Assembly: GCF_001602525.1 (NCBI RefSeq)
Contig: NZ_LSYT01000003.1
Location: forward strand, 124,001 to 188,000
DNA: 64,000 nt
From: Flavobacterium chilense
GTDB lineage: Bacteria > Bacteroidota > Bacteroidia > Flavobacteriales > Flavobacteriaceae
Reading direction: 5' to 3'
Both the position numbers and the translations under genes were made by a program. Below the pieces are notes generated by a model. That model was not told the origin of the DNA. It worked only from the letters and a program-made list of their open reading frames with translations, and made no database searches. Shown in pieces: positions 26,024 through 34,181 of this stretch (position 1 is the stretch's first letter; each line of letters opens with the position of its first letter).

Positions 26024-27430
26024 ATGAGCGCAAATCAAACATTCATAAACGATAATTTTTTACTGGAAAATAAATTTGCTGAAGAATTATATCATAATTA
26101 CTCTAAAAATCAGCCCATAATAGATTATCACAATCACTTAAATCCTCAGTTTATCGCTGAAGATAAAATTTTTGACAACATCACACAGGTTTGGATCAAC
26201 GGAGATCACTATAAATGGCGCGCCATGCGTACATTAGGAATCAACGAGCAATTTGTAACCGGAAACGGATCAGATAAAGATAAATTCTTAAACTGGGCAA
26301 AAACAGTTCCGTACACCATGCGTAATCCGTTGTACCATTGGACACACTTAGAATTAGCACGTTATTTTGATATTTATGATTTACTAAACGAAAAATCGGC
26401 AGAGAAAATCTATATCGAAACAACAGAAAAAATTAATTCTCAGGCATACAGTACACAAAACCTGCTTAAAAAAGTAAATGCTGAATTAGTTTGTACTACA
26501 GAAGATCCTATAGATTCTTTAGAGTTTCACCAAAAACTGGCTCAAAATCCTATTGGAACTAAAATGAGTACCGCTTTCAGACCTGATAAAGCTATCTTAA
26601 TTTCTAATGATGGTTATAATGCATATCTGGACACATTAGGGGATGTGTCCGGAATTGCAATTCACACTTATACTGATTTATGCAGTGCATTAAGAAAACG
26701 AATTGAGTTCTTTAATCAAAACGGTTGTAAGCTTAGTGATCACGGTTTAGATCAGATTTATTTTGAAGAATTTACAGAAAGCGAAATCACGACCATCTTC
26801 AAAAAGAAAAGAGAAAACAGAATTATTACACCAGAAGAAGTATTAAAATTCCAAAGTGCAGTATTACAGTTTTTAGCTGAAACATATCATGAATTTGGAT
26901 GGGTACAGCAGTTTCACTTAGGTGCATTACGTAATAATAATGCCCGTATGCACAGAATTTTAGGACCTGATACAGGCTGGGATTCTATTGGAGATTATCC
27001 ACAGGCACAAAAATTATCAGGCTTTTTAAATGCTTTAGACAGTAAAGATAAATTGACAAAAACGATCATTTATAACTTAAATCCTGCTGATAATGAAGTT
27101 ATGGCAACTATGATTGGAAATTTCAATGACGGAAGTGTTCGCGGTAAAGTACAGTTTGGTTCCGGATGGTGGTTTTTAGACCAGAAAGACGGAATGACTA
27201 AACAATTAAATGCACTTTCAAACATGGGATTGATTAGCTGTTTCGTAGGAATGCTGACAGATTCTAGAAGTTTCCTGTCTTTTCCAAGACATGAATATTT
27301 CAGACGTATTTTATGTAATCTTTTAGGTGATGAAATCAAACGTGGAGAACTTCCAAACGATATGGAATGGATAGGAAAATTAGTTTCTGACATTTCATAC
27401 AATAACGCAAAAGAATATTTCAAATTTTAA
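26024..27430 (+). CDS. uxaC: Glucuronate/galacturonate isomerase
   Basis: At 468 residues the protein has UxaC features throughout: 'IIDYHNHLNPQFIAEDKIFD' near the start, 'QFHLGALRNNNARMH' in the middle, and 'GWWFLDQKDGMTKQLNAL' and 'RSFLSFPRHEYFRRILCNLL' toward the end. It interconverts galacturonate with tagaturonate and glucuronate with fructuronate in the cytoplasm, the first step for saturated uronates. It lies 24 bases behind kduD. An intergenic repeat (27441-27590) separates it from kdgK. Confidence 0.97.
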   Translation: MSANQTFINDNFLLENKFAEELYHNYSKNQPIIDYHNHLNPQFIAEDKIFDNITQVWINGDHYKWRAMRTLGINEQFVTGNGSDKDKFLNWAKTVPYTMRNPLYHWTHLELARYFDIYDLLNEKSAEKIYIETTEKINSQAYSTQNLLKKVNAELVCTTEDPIDSLEFHQKLAQNPIGTKMSTAFRPDKAILISNDGYNAYLDTLGDVSGIAIHTYTDLCSALRKRIEFFNQNGCKLSDHGLDQIYFEEFTESEITTIFKKKRENRIITPEEVLKFQSAVLQFLAETYHEFGWVQQFHLGALRNNNARMHRILGPDTGWDSIGDYPQAQKLSGFLNALDSKDKLTKTIIYNLNPADNEVMATMIGNFNDGSVRGKVQFGSGWWFLDQKDGMTKQLNALSNMGLISCFVGMLTDSRSFLSFPRHEYFRRILCNLLGDEIKRGELPNDMEWIGKLVSDISYNNAKEYFKF

Positions 27431-27440
27431 TTTTTTTTGA

Positions 27441-27590
27441 ACCATTAAGATATTAAGGAAATGAAGTTTTGAGCTTAAAATTTATTTTTAAGATGAAAAG
27501 ATAATAAAGCAGAAATGCTTAATAAACTTAATTTTAAAAAAAAGTATAGAACTAAAAAGTAAAGCTTAATTCTTTTAATATCTTAATGGT
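27441..27590. repeat. Intergenic element with ACCATTAAGATATTAAG ends
   Basis: 'ACCATTAAGATATTAAGG' on the left pairs with 'TTTTAATATCTTAATGGT' on the right, enclosing about 115 bases. A diverged relative with the same left end lies at 61542-61598 before lutB. Here it lies inside the uronate operon between uxaC and kdgK, so it would be transcribed as a long hairpin. Confidence 0.65.
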
Positions 27591-27620
27591 AAAAAATACT
27601 GGTAAAAACAATAAAAAAAT

Positions 27621-28643
27621 ATGAGTAGAGTAGTTGCATTTGGAGAAATCATGCTGCGTTTATCAACAGAAAGACATTTACGTTTTTCCCAATCTACGGC
27701 ATTTGGTGCTACGTACGGAGGCGGAGAATTTAATGTATGTGTTTCTTTGGCTAATTATGGTTTAAATGCCGAATTTGTTACAAGATTACCTGAAAATGAA
27801 ATTGGATTATCGGCATTAAAAGAAATGCGAAAAATGAACGTAGAATCTAAAAACATAGTTTACGGAGGAGAACGTTTAGGAATTTATTTCTTAGAAACCG
27901 GTGCAGGAACACGCGGAAGTAATGTAGTATATGATCGTGCACACAGCTCAATGGCAACGATTCAAAAAGGAACAATCGATTGGGAAAAAGTACTGCATGG
28001 TGCAAGTTGGTTTCACTGGAGCGGCATTACACCGGCTATTTCAGAGAGTGCTGCCGAAGCCTGTTTAGAAGCCATTAAAGTAGCTCATAAACTTGGAATC
28101 ACGATTTCATGCGACTTAAATTACAGATCAAAATTGTGGCAATATGGTAAAACACCAAGCGAAGTTATGCCGGAAATGTTACAATACAGTAATGTTATTT
28201 TAGGCGATATTGACACGGCGTATTTTATGTTGGGAATTCCTAAAGTAAATCCAAATTATCAGGACGAAAAATCATTACCTGTTTTATACACGAAGTTGTT
28301 TGATTTGATTCCGAATTTAAAAACAGTAGCCACAACTTTACGTTATTCTGTAAGTGCGTCACACCAAAGAATTGGAGGTATTTTGTTTGATGGAAAAGCA
28401 ATTTATCAGGCAGCAGTAAAAGAAGTAACACCAGTTGTGGACAGAGTAGGAAGCGGAGATGCTTTTATGGGCGGATTGATTTACGGATTACAACAATACC
28501 AGAATAATAATCAAAGAGCATTAGATTTTGCAGTAGCAGCCTGTTGTTTAAAACATACTATTGCGGGAGATTATAATCTGGTTACTTTAAAAGAAGTTGA
28601 AAATATGATTGATGGTGATGGTTCTGCATTAGTATCAAGATAA
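27621..28643 (+). CDS. kdgK: 2-keto-3-deoxygluconate kinase (PfkB family)
   Basis: This 340-residue ribokinase-family protein starts with 'VVAFGEIMLRLSTE', carries 'TYGGGEFNVCVSLANYG' (substrate-binding Gly-Gly), and ends with 'DRVGSGDAFMGGLIYG', where the Asp is the catalytic base. In this neighbourhood it should phosphorylate KDG to KDPG, the point at which the Kdu and Uxa branches merge. The aldolase gene follows after 10 bases. Confidence 0.93.
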   Translation: MSRVVAFGEIMLRLSTERHLRFSQSTAFGATYGGGEFNVCVSLANYGLNAEFVTRLPENEIGLSALKEMRKMNVESKNIVYGGERLGIYFLETGAGTRGSNVVYDRAHSSMATIQKGTIDWEKVLHGASWFHWSGITPAISESAAEACLEAIKVAHKLGITISCDLNYRSKLWQYGKTPSEVMPEMLQYSNVILGDIDTAYFMLGIPKVNPNYQDEKSLPVLYTKLFDLIPNLKTVATTLRYSVSASHQRIGGILFDGKAIYQAAVKEVTPVVDRVGSGDAFMGGLIYGLQQYQNNNQRALDFAVAACCLKHTIAGDYNLVTLKEVENMIDGDGSALVSR

Positions 28644-28653
28644 TTAAAATAAA

Positions 28654-29322
28654 ATGGCAAAATATTCAAGAATTGAAGTGGCGTTACAAATGAAAGAAAA
28701 CGGAATGGTTCCGTTGTTTTTTCATTCAGATTTAGAAATAAGTAAAAAAGTATTAAAAGCCTGTTATGATGGTGGTTCCCGATTAATGGAGTTTACAAGC
28801 AGAGGCGATTTTGCCCATGAAGTTTTTGGTGCTTTAAACAAATATGCCCTGGCGGAATTACCGGGAATGATGTTGGGTGTAGGTTCAATAACCGATGCTG
28901 CTGCAGCTTCATTATACATGAGTTTAGGCGCTAATTTTATTGTAACTCCGGTTTTTAGAGAAGATATTGCCATTGCCTGTAATAGACGTAAAGTATTGTG
29001 GTCTCCGGGTTGCGGAACTTTAACTGAAATTGCAAGAGCTGAAGAATTAGGCTGTGAAATTGTAAAATTATTTCCGGGAGATATCTACGGGCCGGAATTT
29101 ATAAAAGCCATAAAAGGACCATGCCCGTGGACAAATATTATGCCTACAGGCGGAGTTTTACCAACTGTTGAAAGTCTGACTTCATGGTTAAATGCGGGTG
29201 CAACCTGTGTAGGTATCGGATCACAGTTAATTTCAAAAGAAATACTGGATAATAAGGATTTCGACGGTTTAAAAAACAAAGTAAGTCAGGTACTTGATAT
29301 TATAAAAAATATTAGAAAATAG
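28654..29322 (+). CDS. kdgA: KDPG / 4-hydroxy-2-oxoglutarate aldolase
   Basis: This 222-residue class I aldolase of the Eda family has 'RLMEFTSRGDFAHEVF' (the ER-like motif in modified form), the Schiff-base Lys in 'EIVKLFPGDIYGPEFIKAIK', and the phosphate-binding 'MPTGGV' and 'GIGSQLIS'. It cleaves KDPG to pyruvate and glyceraldehyde-3-phosphate, the last step of the pathway. The typical Glu-Arg-Thr-like motif reads 'EFTSRG' here, as in Bacteroidota homologues. Confidence 0.93.
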   Translation: MAKYSRIEVALQMKENGMVPLFFHSDLEISKKVLKACYDGGSRLMEFTSRGDFAHEVFGALNKYALAELPGMMLGVGSITDAAAASLYMSLGANFIVTPVFREDIAIACNRRKVLWSPGCGTLTEIARAEELGCEIVKLFPGDIYGPEFIKAIKGPCPWTNIMPTGGVLPTVESLTSWLNAGATCVGIGSQLISKEILDNKDFDGLKNKVSQVLDIIKNIRK

Positions 29323-29389
29323 ATAAGGAGTAATCATGCCAATTCCTTATTTAAGATTGCGTTTTTTTTAGATTTTAGAGATTGTAATT

Positions 29390-29463
29390 GAACATTACAC
29401 TTGCCAATAAAGAGTGTACTCCTCACAACACGCTTTATGTCCTCACACAAGTGTAATGTTTCT
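29390..29463. other. Two-part inverted repeat between kdgA and uxaB
   Basis: A 13-bp perfect stem, 'AACATTACACTTG' (29391-29403) with 'CAAGTGTAATGTT' (about 29449-29461), encloses a second stem, 'ATAAAGAGTGT' with 'ACACGCTTTAT' (one mismatch). The element sits in a 223-base gap inside an otherwise tightly packed operon. A weak hairpin lies just after kdgA (29320-29350), followed at a distance by a T-run. It could be an RNA processing or attenuation site, or an intergenic repeat relic. Confidence 0.5.
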
Positions 29464-29545
29464 TTTACATGTTCAGAAAATGTTTTAAAGAAATAAATAA
29501 GGTATTTAAATGTGATTATTTATAACACTTTAAAGAAGAATTAAA

Positions 29546-31012
29546 ATGGAAAAAATAAACAGATCAAACTCGGGGTTTTCAGATAAACTTCCTATCAAAA
29601 TAGTACAATTTGGAGAAGGTAATTTTTTAAGAGCCTTTATAGAATATGCATTTCAAAAATTAAATCAGGAAGCTGATTTTAATGCAGGAATTGCAGTAGT
29701 ACAGCCTATCGATAAAGGTTTAGTAAACATGATCAATGCACAGGATGGTTTGTATACCTTGTTCATGAAAGGAGTAAAAAAAGGGCAGGAAATTCAGGAA
29801 AAAGAATTGATTACCAATATTGTAAAAGCAATTGATCCTTATGCTTCTTTTCAGGAATATTTAGCTTTAGCTAAAGAAGAAGAATTAGCTTTTATAATTT
29901 CTAATACAACTGAAGCCGGTATCGAATATATCGCTTCAGATCTTCCAACGATGCAGCCTCCGGTTTCTTTCCCTGCAAAACTTACAGTTCTGCTTAACGA
30001 AAGATTTAAGCATTTTAACGGAGCAGCAAATAAAGGATTAACGATTATTCCTTGTGAATTAATCAATTACAATTCAGATACTTTAAAAGAAATTGTTTTC
30101 AAATATAGTGCTGACTGGAAATTAGGAGCAGAATTTGAATTTTGGTTAACTAACAGCTGTTCTTGGCATAATACATTAGTAGACAGAATTGTACCGGGAT
30201 ATCCAAAAGATCAAATCGAAGAATACAACAGTCAGTTAGATTACAAAGATGACTTGATTGTAAGTGCCGAAAGTTTCTTTTTATGGGTAATTGAAGGTGA
30301 TGATAAACTGAAAGCAAAACTTCCGTTTGAAAAAACAGGTTTAGATGTGAAAATCGTTTCAGATATGCAGCCATACAGAACTCGTAAAGTGAGAATCTTA
30401 AATGGAGCGCATACTGCAATGGTACCGTTTTCATTGCTTTATGGAAATGAAACAGTAAAAGAAACAGTTGATAATGCTTTTACAGGAGATTTTGTAAACA
30501 AAGCTGTTTTCTATGAGATCAATGAAACATTGAACATGGACAAAGCGGAATTAGCAAGTTTCTCTGAAGAAATTCTGGATCGTTTTAGAAATCCGTTTAT
30601 CAAACATTTATTGTCTTCGATTGCGCTAAATTCAATTTCAAAATTCAAAGTACGTGTGCTGCCAAGTTTAACAGGATATGTAGCTATTCATCATAAACTT
30701 CCGGCTCATTTAACGTTTGCATTTGCTGCTTTGATTCGTTTTTATCAGGGAACATGGAAAGGACAAAGCTTGCCGGTTAATGACAGTGAAGATATTGTTT
30801 CTTTCTTTGACGGACTTTGGAAATCTGATGATTATGAGAAAATAGCAAGACTTACTTTGCAGAATAAAAATTTCTGGGATGAAGATTTAACGCTTATTCC
30901 GGGTTTAACAAAAGCAATTACAACAGCATTAGAAGAAATTGATGCAAATGGTATAGAAAATGGTTTTGCCAATTTTCAAAAACAAGTAAATACAATAACT
31001 CAGAAAGTTTAG
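29546..31012 (+). CDS. uxaB: Tagaturonate reductase
   Basis: This 488-residue mannitol-dehydrogenase-family enzyme has the Rossmann start 'IKIVQFGEGNFLRAFIEYAF' and the substrate-domain motif 'RKVRILNGAHTAMVPFSLL', with the Lys/Asn/His cluster typical of the family. It reduces tagaturonate to altronate with NADH. The identification as UxaB over fructuronate reductase (UxuB) rests on length, the altronate dehydratase gene that follows after 2 bases, and the pectin context. Confidence 0.93.
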   Translation: MEKINRSNSGFSDKLPIKIVQFGEGNFLRAFIEYAFQKLNQEADFNAGIAVVQPIDKGLVNMINAQDGLYTLFMKGVKKGQEIQEKELITNIVKAIDPYASFQEYLALAKEEELAFIISNTTEAGIEYIASDLPTMQPPVSFPAKLTVLLNERFKHFNGAANKGLTIIPCELINYNSDTLKEIVFKYSADWKLGAEFEFWLTNSCSWHNTLVDRIVPGYPKDQIEEYNSQLDYKDDLIVSAESFFLWVIEGDDKLKAKLPFEKTGLDVKIVSDMQPYRTRKVRILNGAHTAMVPFSLLYGNETVKETVDNAFTGDFVNKAVFYEINETLNMDKAELASFSEEILDRFRNPFIKHLLSSIALNSISKFKVRVLPSLTGYVAIHHKLPAHLTFAFAALIRFYQGTWKGQSLPVNDSEDIVSFFDGLWKSDDYEKIARLTLQNKNFWDEDLTLIPGLTKAITTALEEIDANGIENGFANFQKQVNTITQKV

Positions 31013-31014
31013 TT

Positions 31015-32637
31015 ATGGCAACGCAAAAAAAATTAATAAAAGTTCACCCTACTGATAATGTAGCAGTAGCTTTGGTAAACCTTTCAGCTGGCGAAGTGAT
31101 TCACTTTGAAGGCGAAGATGTTACCGTTGAGAGTGATGTGAAGATGAAACATAAAATCGCAATGGTTCCTTTTAATACAGGAGACAGGATTATTATGTAT
31201 GGTGTTTTGGTAGGAAAAGCAAGTGCCAGAATCGAAAAAGGCGGACTACTTTCGACTTCAAATGTAAAACACGAAAGCGATAAAGTAACCGGAAAAACCG
31301 AAACCATTGGCTGGACGGCACCAAATATTGATAAGTGGAAAGACAGAACGTGGCAAGGCTATCACAGAGAAGACGGGCAAGTAGGAACAGAAAACGTATG
31401 GTTGTTTTTTCCGTTGGTATTTTGTGAAAACAGAAACATCGAAATCCTAAAAGATATTTTCGAAAAAGAGTTGATGAAACCTAAAGAAAACGATTATCAG
31501 TTATTGCTTCGTTCTTTAGTAAAATCAGAAACAGGAGGAGCAGGAAATCAGGAAGCTTCAAACGATGCTAACCTGTTCAATAATATCGAAGTAAAGTTTA
31601 TTACACATCAGGGAGGTTGTGGAGGAATTCGTCAGGATTCACATAGTTTGGCTAAGCTTTTGGCTGGTTATGTAAACAATCCAAACGTAGCCGGAGCAAC
31701 AGTTTTAAGTTTAGGATGTCAGAACCTGCAAATTCAAATCTTTAAAGATGCTCTGGATGCGATAAATCCAGACAGTAAAAAACCGGTATTGATTTACGAT
31801 CAGCAACAAATAGGGACAATCGAAACCATGCTTAGCAGTGTTGTAAAAGATACTTTTGAGGCAATTAAAAAAGCAAACGAAATAAAAAGAACACCTGCAC
31901 CTTTATCTAAATTAAGAATTGGTTTAGAATGTGGTGGTTCTGATGGATTTTCAGGGATTTCTGCAAACCCGACTTTAGGGGTTACTTCAGATTTATTAGC
32001 GGCTTTAGGAGGAACAACAATTCTTTCTGAGTTCCCTGAATTATGTGGAGTAGAGCAGGAATTAGTAAACCGTTGTGTAGAAGACGAAAGCGGAAAAAGA
32101 TTTCTTGATTTGATGCAATGGTATGAAAAAACAGTGGTAGATGCAGGATCAGGATTTGATATGAACCCGTCACCGGGTAATATCAAAGACGGTTTGATTA
32201 CTGATGCCATGAAATCTGCAGGAGCTGCTAAAAAAGGAGGAACTTCGCCAATTACAGGAGTATTTGATTATGGTGAATACATCACTAAACCAGGTTTAAC
32301 GTTACTTTGTACGCCAGGAAACGACGTAGAATGTACCACTGCTATGGTAGGATCCGGGGCAAATATGGTATTGTTTACAACAGGTTTGGGGACGCCAACA
32401 GGAAACCCAATTGCACCGGTTGTAAAAATTTCATCCAATACTCAGTTAGCGAACAAAATGTCTGATATTATCGATATTGACACCGGAGGAATTGTCACCG
32501 GAGAAAAATCTATTGATGAAATGGCTGATGAAATGTTAGAATTCATCATTGATGTTGCAAGTGGTACTATAAAAACCAAAGCAGCAATTCTAAATCAAAA
32601 CGATTTTATTCCCTGGAAAAGAGGAGTATCGCTTTAG
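31015..32637 (+). CDS. uxaA: Altronate dehydratase
   Basis: At 540 residues this is a full-length UxaA with an N-terminal SAF domain (about 1-100) fused to the catalytic domain. 'HQGGCGGIRQDSH', 'LECGGSDGFSGISANP' and 'CTPGNDVECTTAMVGSGAN' contain the conserved Cys and Gly residues near the metal site. It dehydrates altronate to KDG. It is the last gene of the uronate block and is followed by an intrinsic terminator at 32689-32720. Confidence 0.96.
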   Translation: MATQKKLIKVHPTDNVAVALVNLSAGEVIHFEGEDVTVESDVKMKHKIAMVPFNTGDRIIMYGVLVGKASARIEKGGLLSTSNVKHESDKVTGKTETIGWTAPNIDKWKDRTWQGYHREDGQVGTENVWLFFPLVFCENRNIEILKDIFEKELMKPKENDYQLLLRSLVKSETGGAGNQEASNDANLFNNIEVKFITHQGGCGGIRQDSHSLAKLLAGYVNNPNVAGATVLSLGCQNLQIQIFKDALDAINPDSKKPVLIYDQQQIGTIETMLSSVVKDTFEAIKKANEIKRTPAPLSKLRIGLECGGSDGFSGISANPTLGVTSDLLAALGGTTILSEFPELCGVEQELVNRCVEDESGKRFLDLMQWYEKTVVDAGSGFDMNPSPGNIKDGLITDAMKSAGAAKKGGTSPITGVFDYGEYITKPGLTLLCTPGNDVECTTAMVGSGANMVLFTTGLGTPTGNPIAPVVKISSNTQLANKMSDIIDIDTGGIVTGEKSIDEMADEMLEFIIDVASGTIKTKAAILNQNDFIPWKRGVSL

Positions 32638-32688
32638 TTTTTTAGGTACAAAGGTACAGAAAGACACAAAGTTGAAAGATTTATATGT

Positions 32689-32720
32689 AGAGGCGCACAG
32701 ATAGTGCGTCTCTTTTTTTT
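32689..32720 (+). terminator. Intrinsic terminator of the uronate operon
   Basis: 'AGAGGCGCAC' and 'GTGCGTCTCT' form a 10-bp stem (one G-U pair) with loop AGATA, followed by a run of ten T residues. Confidence 0.92.
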
Positions 32721-32729
32721 AATAGAAAA

Positions 32730-32805
32730 GCTCCAGAGAAGCAAAATATTTATAGATAACAATTAGTCATCTAGATTAAAGCTCCAGAGGAGCGACATAT
32801 TTAGT
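32730..32805. repeat. Two copies of a GCTCCAGAGGAGC-type repeat
   Basis: 'AAAGCTCCAGAGAAGCAAAATA' begins near 32728 and 'AAAGCTCCAGAGGAGCGACATA' near 32778 (both shown in part). Each carries a small hairpin (GCTCC..GGAGC). A relative, 'GTTCCGGAGGAACGA', occurs at about 60526-60540. This resembles a well-spread short intergenic repeat of Bacteroidota. Confidence 0.6.
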
Positions 32806-32812
32806 TCAGAAA

Positions 32813-32841
32813 TAAAAAAAAGTTCACTTTTAGGTGAACTT
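32813..32841 (-). terminator. Intrinsic terminator of the lacI-like gene
   Basis: On the minus strand 'AAGTTCACC' and 'GTGAACTT' form an 8-bp stem followed by a T-run, 28 bases after the regulator's stop codon. Confidence 0.85.
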
Positions 32842-32868
32842 ATATAACTTATATGGTAAAAAAAAAGA

Positions 32869-33897
32869 TTAAAAGGTGGTTCTTGACGATGATTTACGAA
32901 TATGTAATTCCGGTGCAAGAACTACCTTCTTTTCGATTTTAATTGTATCGGTTTTGTCTACTTGTTCTAAGAATACGCGTGCAGACATTTTTCCCATCTC
33001 AAGTGGAGACTGATCTACAGACGTAATCGATAACTCCATGAATTTAGTAAAAGGCTCATTACTAAAACCTGCCACACAAAATTCTTTAGGAATAATAATG
33101 TTTCTTTCTTTTAACTCCTGAATTGCGCCCAAAGCAGCGAAATCACTCGATGAAAAAATAGCATCAGGAGGAACAGGCAACTGAAGTAACAAATCAACAG
33201 CTTCTTTTCCGGCTTCAACCATACTTTTTACAGGAATAACATATTCTTCCTTAAAAGTCATTCCGTTATCCAGTAAAGCTTGTTTGTAGCCTAAAAACCT
33301 GTTTTTAAATATCTCTAACGACTGATCTCCTGATAAATGAGCGATACAGCGACAGCCTTCGTTGATTAAGTGTTTTGTGGTTAAATATCCGCCTCTGAAA
33401 TCATTGATGGTAACTGAGCTTACCCCTTCAATGTGTTTGCTTCTGTCAAAAAAGATAAGCGGAACATTTTTTTCTAATACATTCTGAAAAGCACCATCGT
33501 TTTCACCCGTAACATCTGTAACTGACATTATAATACCATCGACCTGAGCATCGATAAGTGTATATAAGTTCTCGTTTTCTCTTTTAGGGCTTTCATGCGT
33601 CTGGCAAATAATTACCTGATAACCGTGCGGATGTAGTTCTTCTTCAATTCCTCTAATAACAGATGCAAAAAAATTGCTGTCTATACGGGGAACAATTACC
33701 CCGATATTATTACTTCGGCCGCTTTTCAATGCTAGTGCAAGCTTATTTTGCTTATAGTTCATTGAGGCAGCGGTTTTAATAACCAACTCACGTGTACTCT
33801 CTTTAATTTTAGGGTTGTTGTTTAAAGCCCTTGAAACAGTAGCCGCAGTGATATTTAATTTCTCAGCAATATCGTAAATGGTTATTTTTTCGCTCAT
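32869..33897 (-). CDS. LacI family transcriptional regulator of the pectin/uronate genes
   Basis: The N-terminal helix-turn-helix 'ITIYDIAEKLNITAATVSRA' and hinge region are classic LacI. A periplasmic-binding-protein-like sensor domain follows from about residue 60 to 335. At 342 residues it is full length. It lies between the uronate block and the GH28-susCD operon, and palindromes containing AATCGATT occur before both and before itself. The effector is probably a uronate intermediate, KDG or galacturonate, but the sequence does not show which. Confidence 0.93.
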   Translation of the reverse strand: MSEKITIYDIAEKLNITAATVSRALNNNPKIKESTRELVIKTAASMNYKQNKLALALKSGRSNNIGVIVPRIDSNFFASVIRGIEEELHPHGYQVIICQTHESPKRENENLYTLIDAQVDGIIMSVTDVTGENDGAFQNVLEKNVPLIFFDRSKHIEGVSSVTINDFRGGYLTTKHLINEGCRCIAHLSGDQSLEIFKNRFLGYKQALLDNGMTFKEEYVIPVKSMVEAGKEAVDLLLQLPVPPDAIFSSSDFAALGAIQELKERNIIIPKEFCVAGFSNEPFTKFMELSITSVDQSPLEMGKMSARVFLEQVDKTDTIKIEKKVVLAPELHIRKSSSRTTF

Positions 33898-33926
33898 TAA
33901 AAAAGGATTTTCAAATTAATTACAGA

Positions 33927-33975
33927 CAAAAATACATATTTTTTTATAACGTTACACAAATTGTTATCGATTACC
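33927..33975 (-). promoter_or_regulatory. lacI-like promoter with operator, probable autoregulation
   Basis: On the minus strand 'TATTTTTG' (33934-33927) is a -7 element, with 'TTTG' at 33960-33957 (spacing 22, slightly long). The operator-like 'TGTTATCGATTACC' (33962-33975, read on plus) lies at the -33 edge. It matches the other operators in ATCGATTAC. Confidence 0.55.
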
Positions 33976-34093
33976 ATAATTTATAATTAAAACGTTTTCG
34001 GTTATACAATGATAATAAATTATAAGTTTTTTTACATTAAGTGTAATTATATTTCCTAATAAAAATTAAATATATAATTAATTTCTAAATAAA

Positions 34094-34139
34094 TTTGGTG
34101 CATTGGAACTTATTTTATATTTTCGTGTAATCGATTACA
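34094..34139 (+). promoter_or_regulatory. Promoter and operator of the GH28-susC-susD operon
   Basis: 'TTTG' (34094-34097), 20 bases, then 'TATTTTCG' (34118-34125, one base off TAnnTTTG). The perfect palindrome 'TGTAATCGATTACA' (34126-34139) follows directly, 42 bases before the GH28 start. The geometry is identical to the exuT and kduI sites. Confidence 0.75.
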
Positions 34140-34181
34140 TAATTGCATTGTTTTGAATTTCAAACAATAAATACCATATAA

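Noticed and set aside
31800..32210. 136-codon frame opposite uxaA
   Set aside because: It is antisense to a full-length altronate dehydratase with conserved Cys and Gly motifs.
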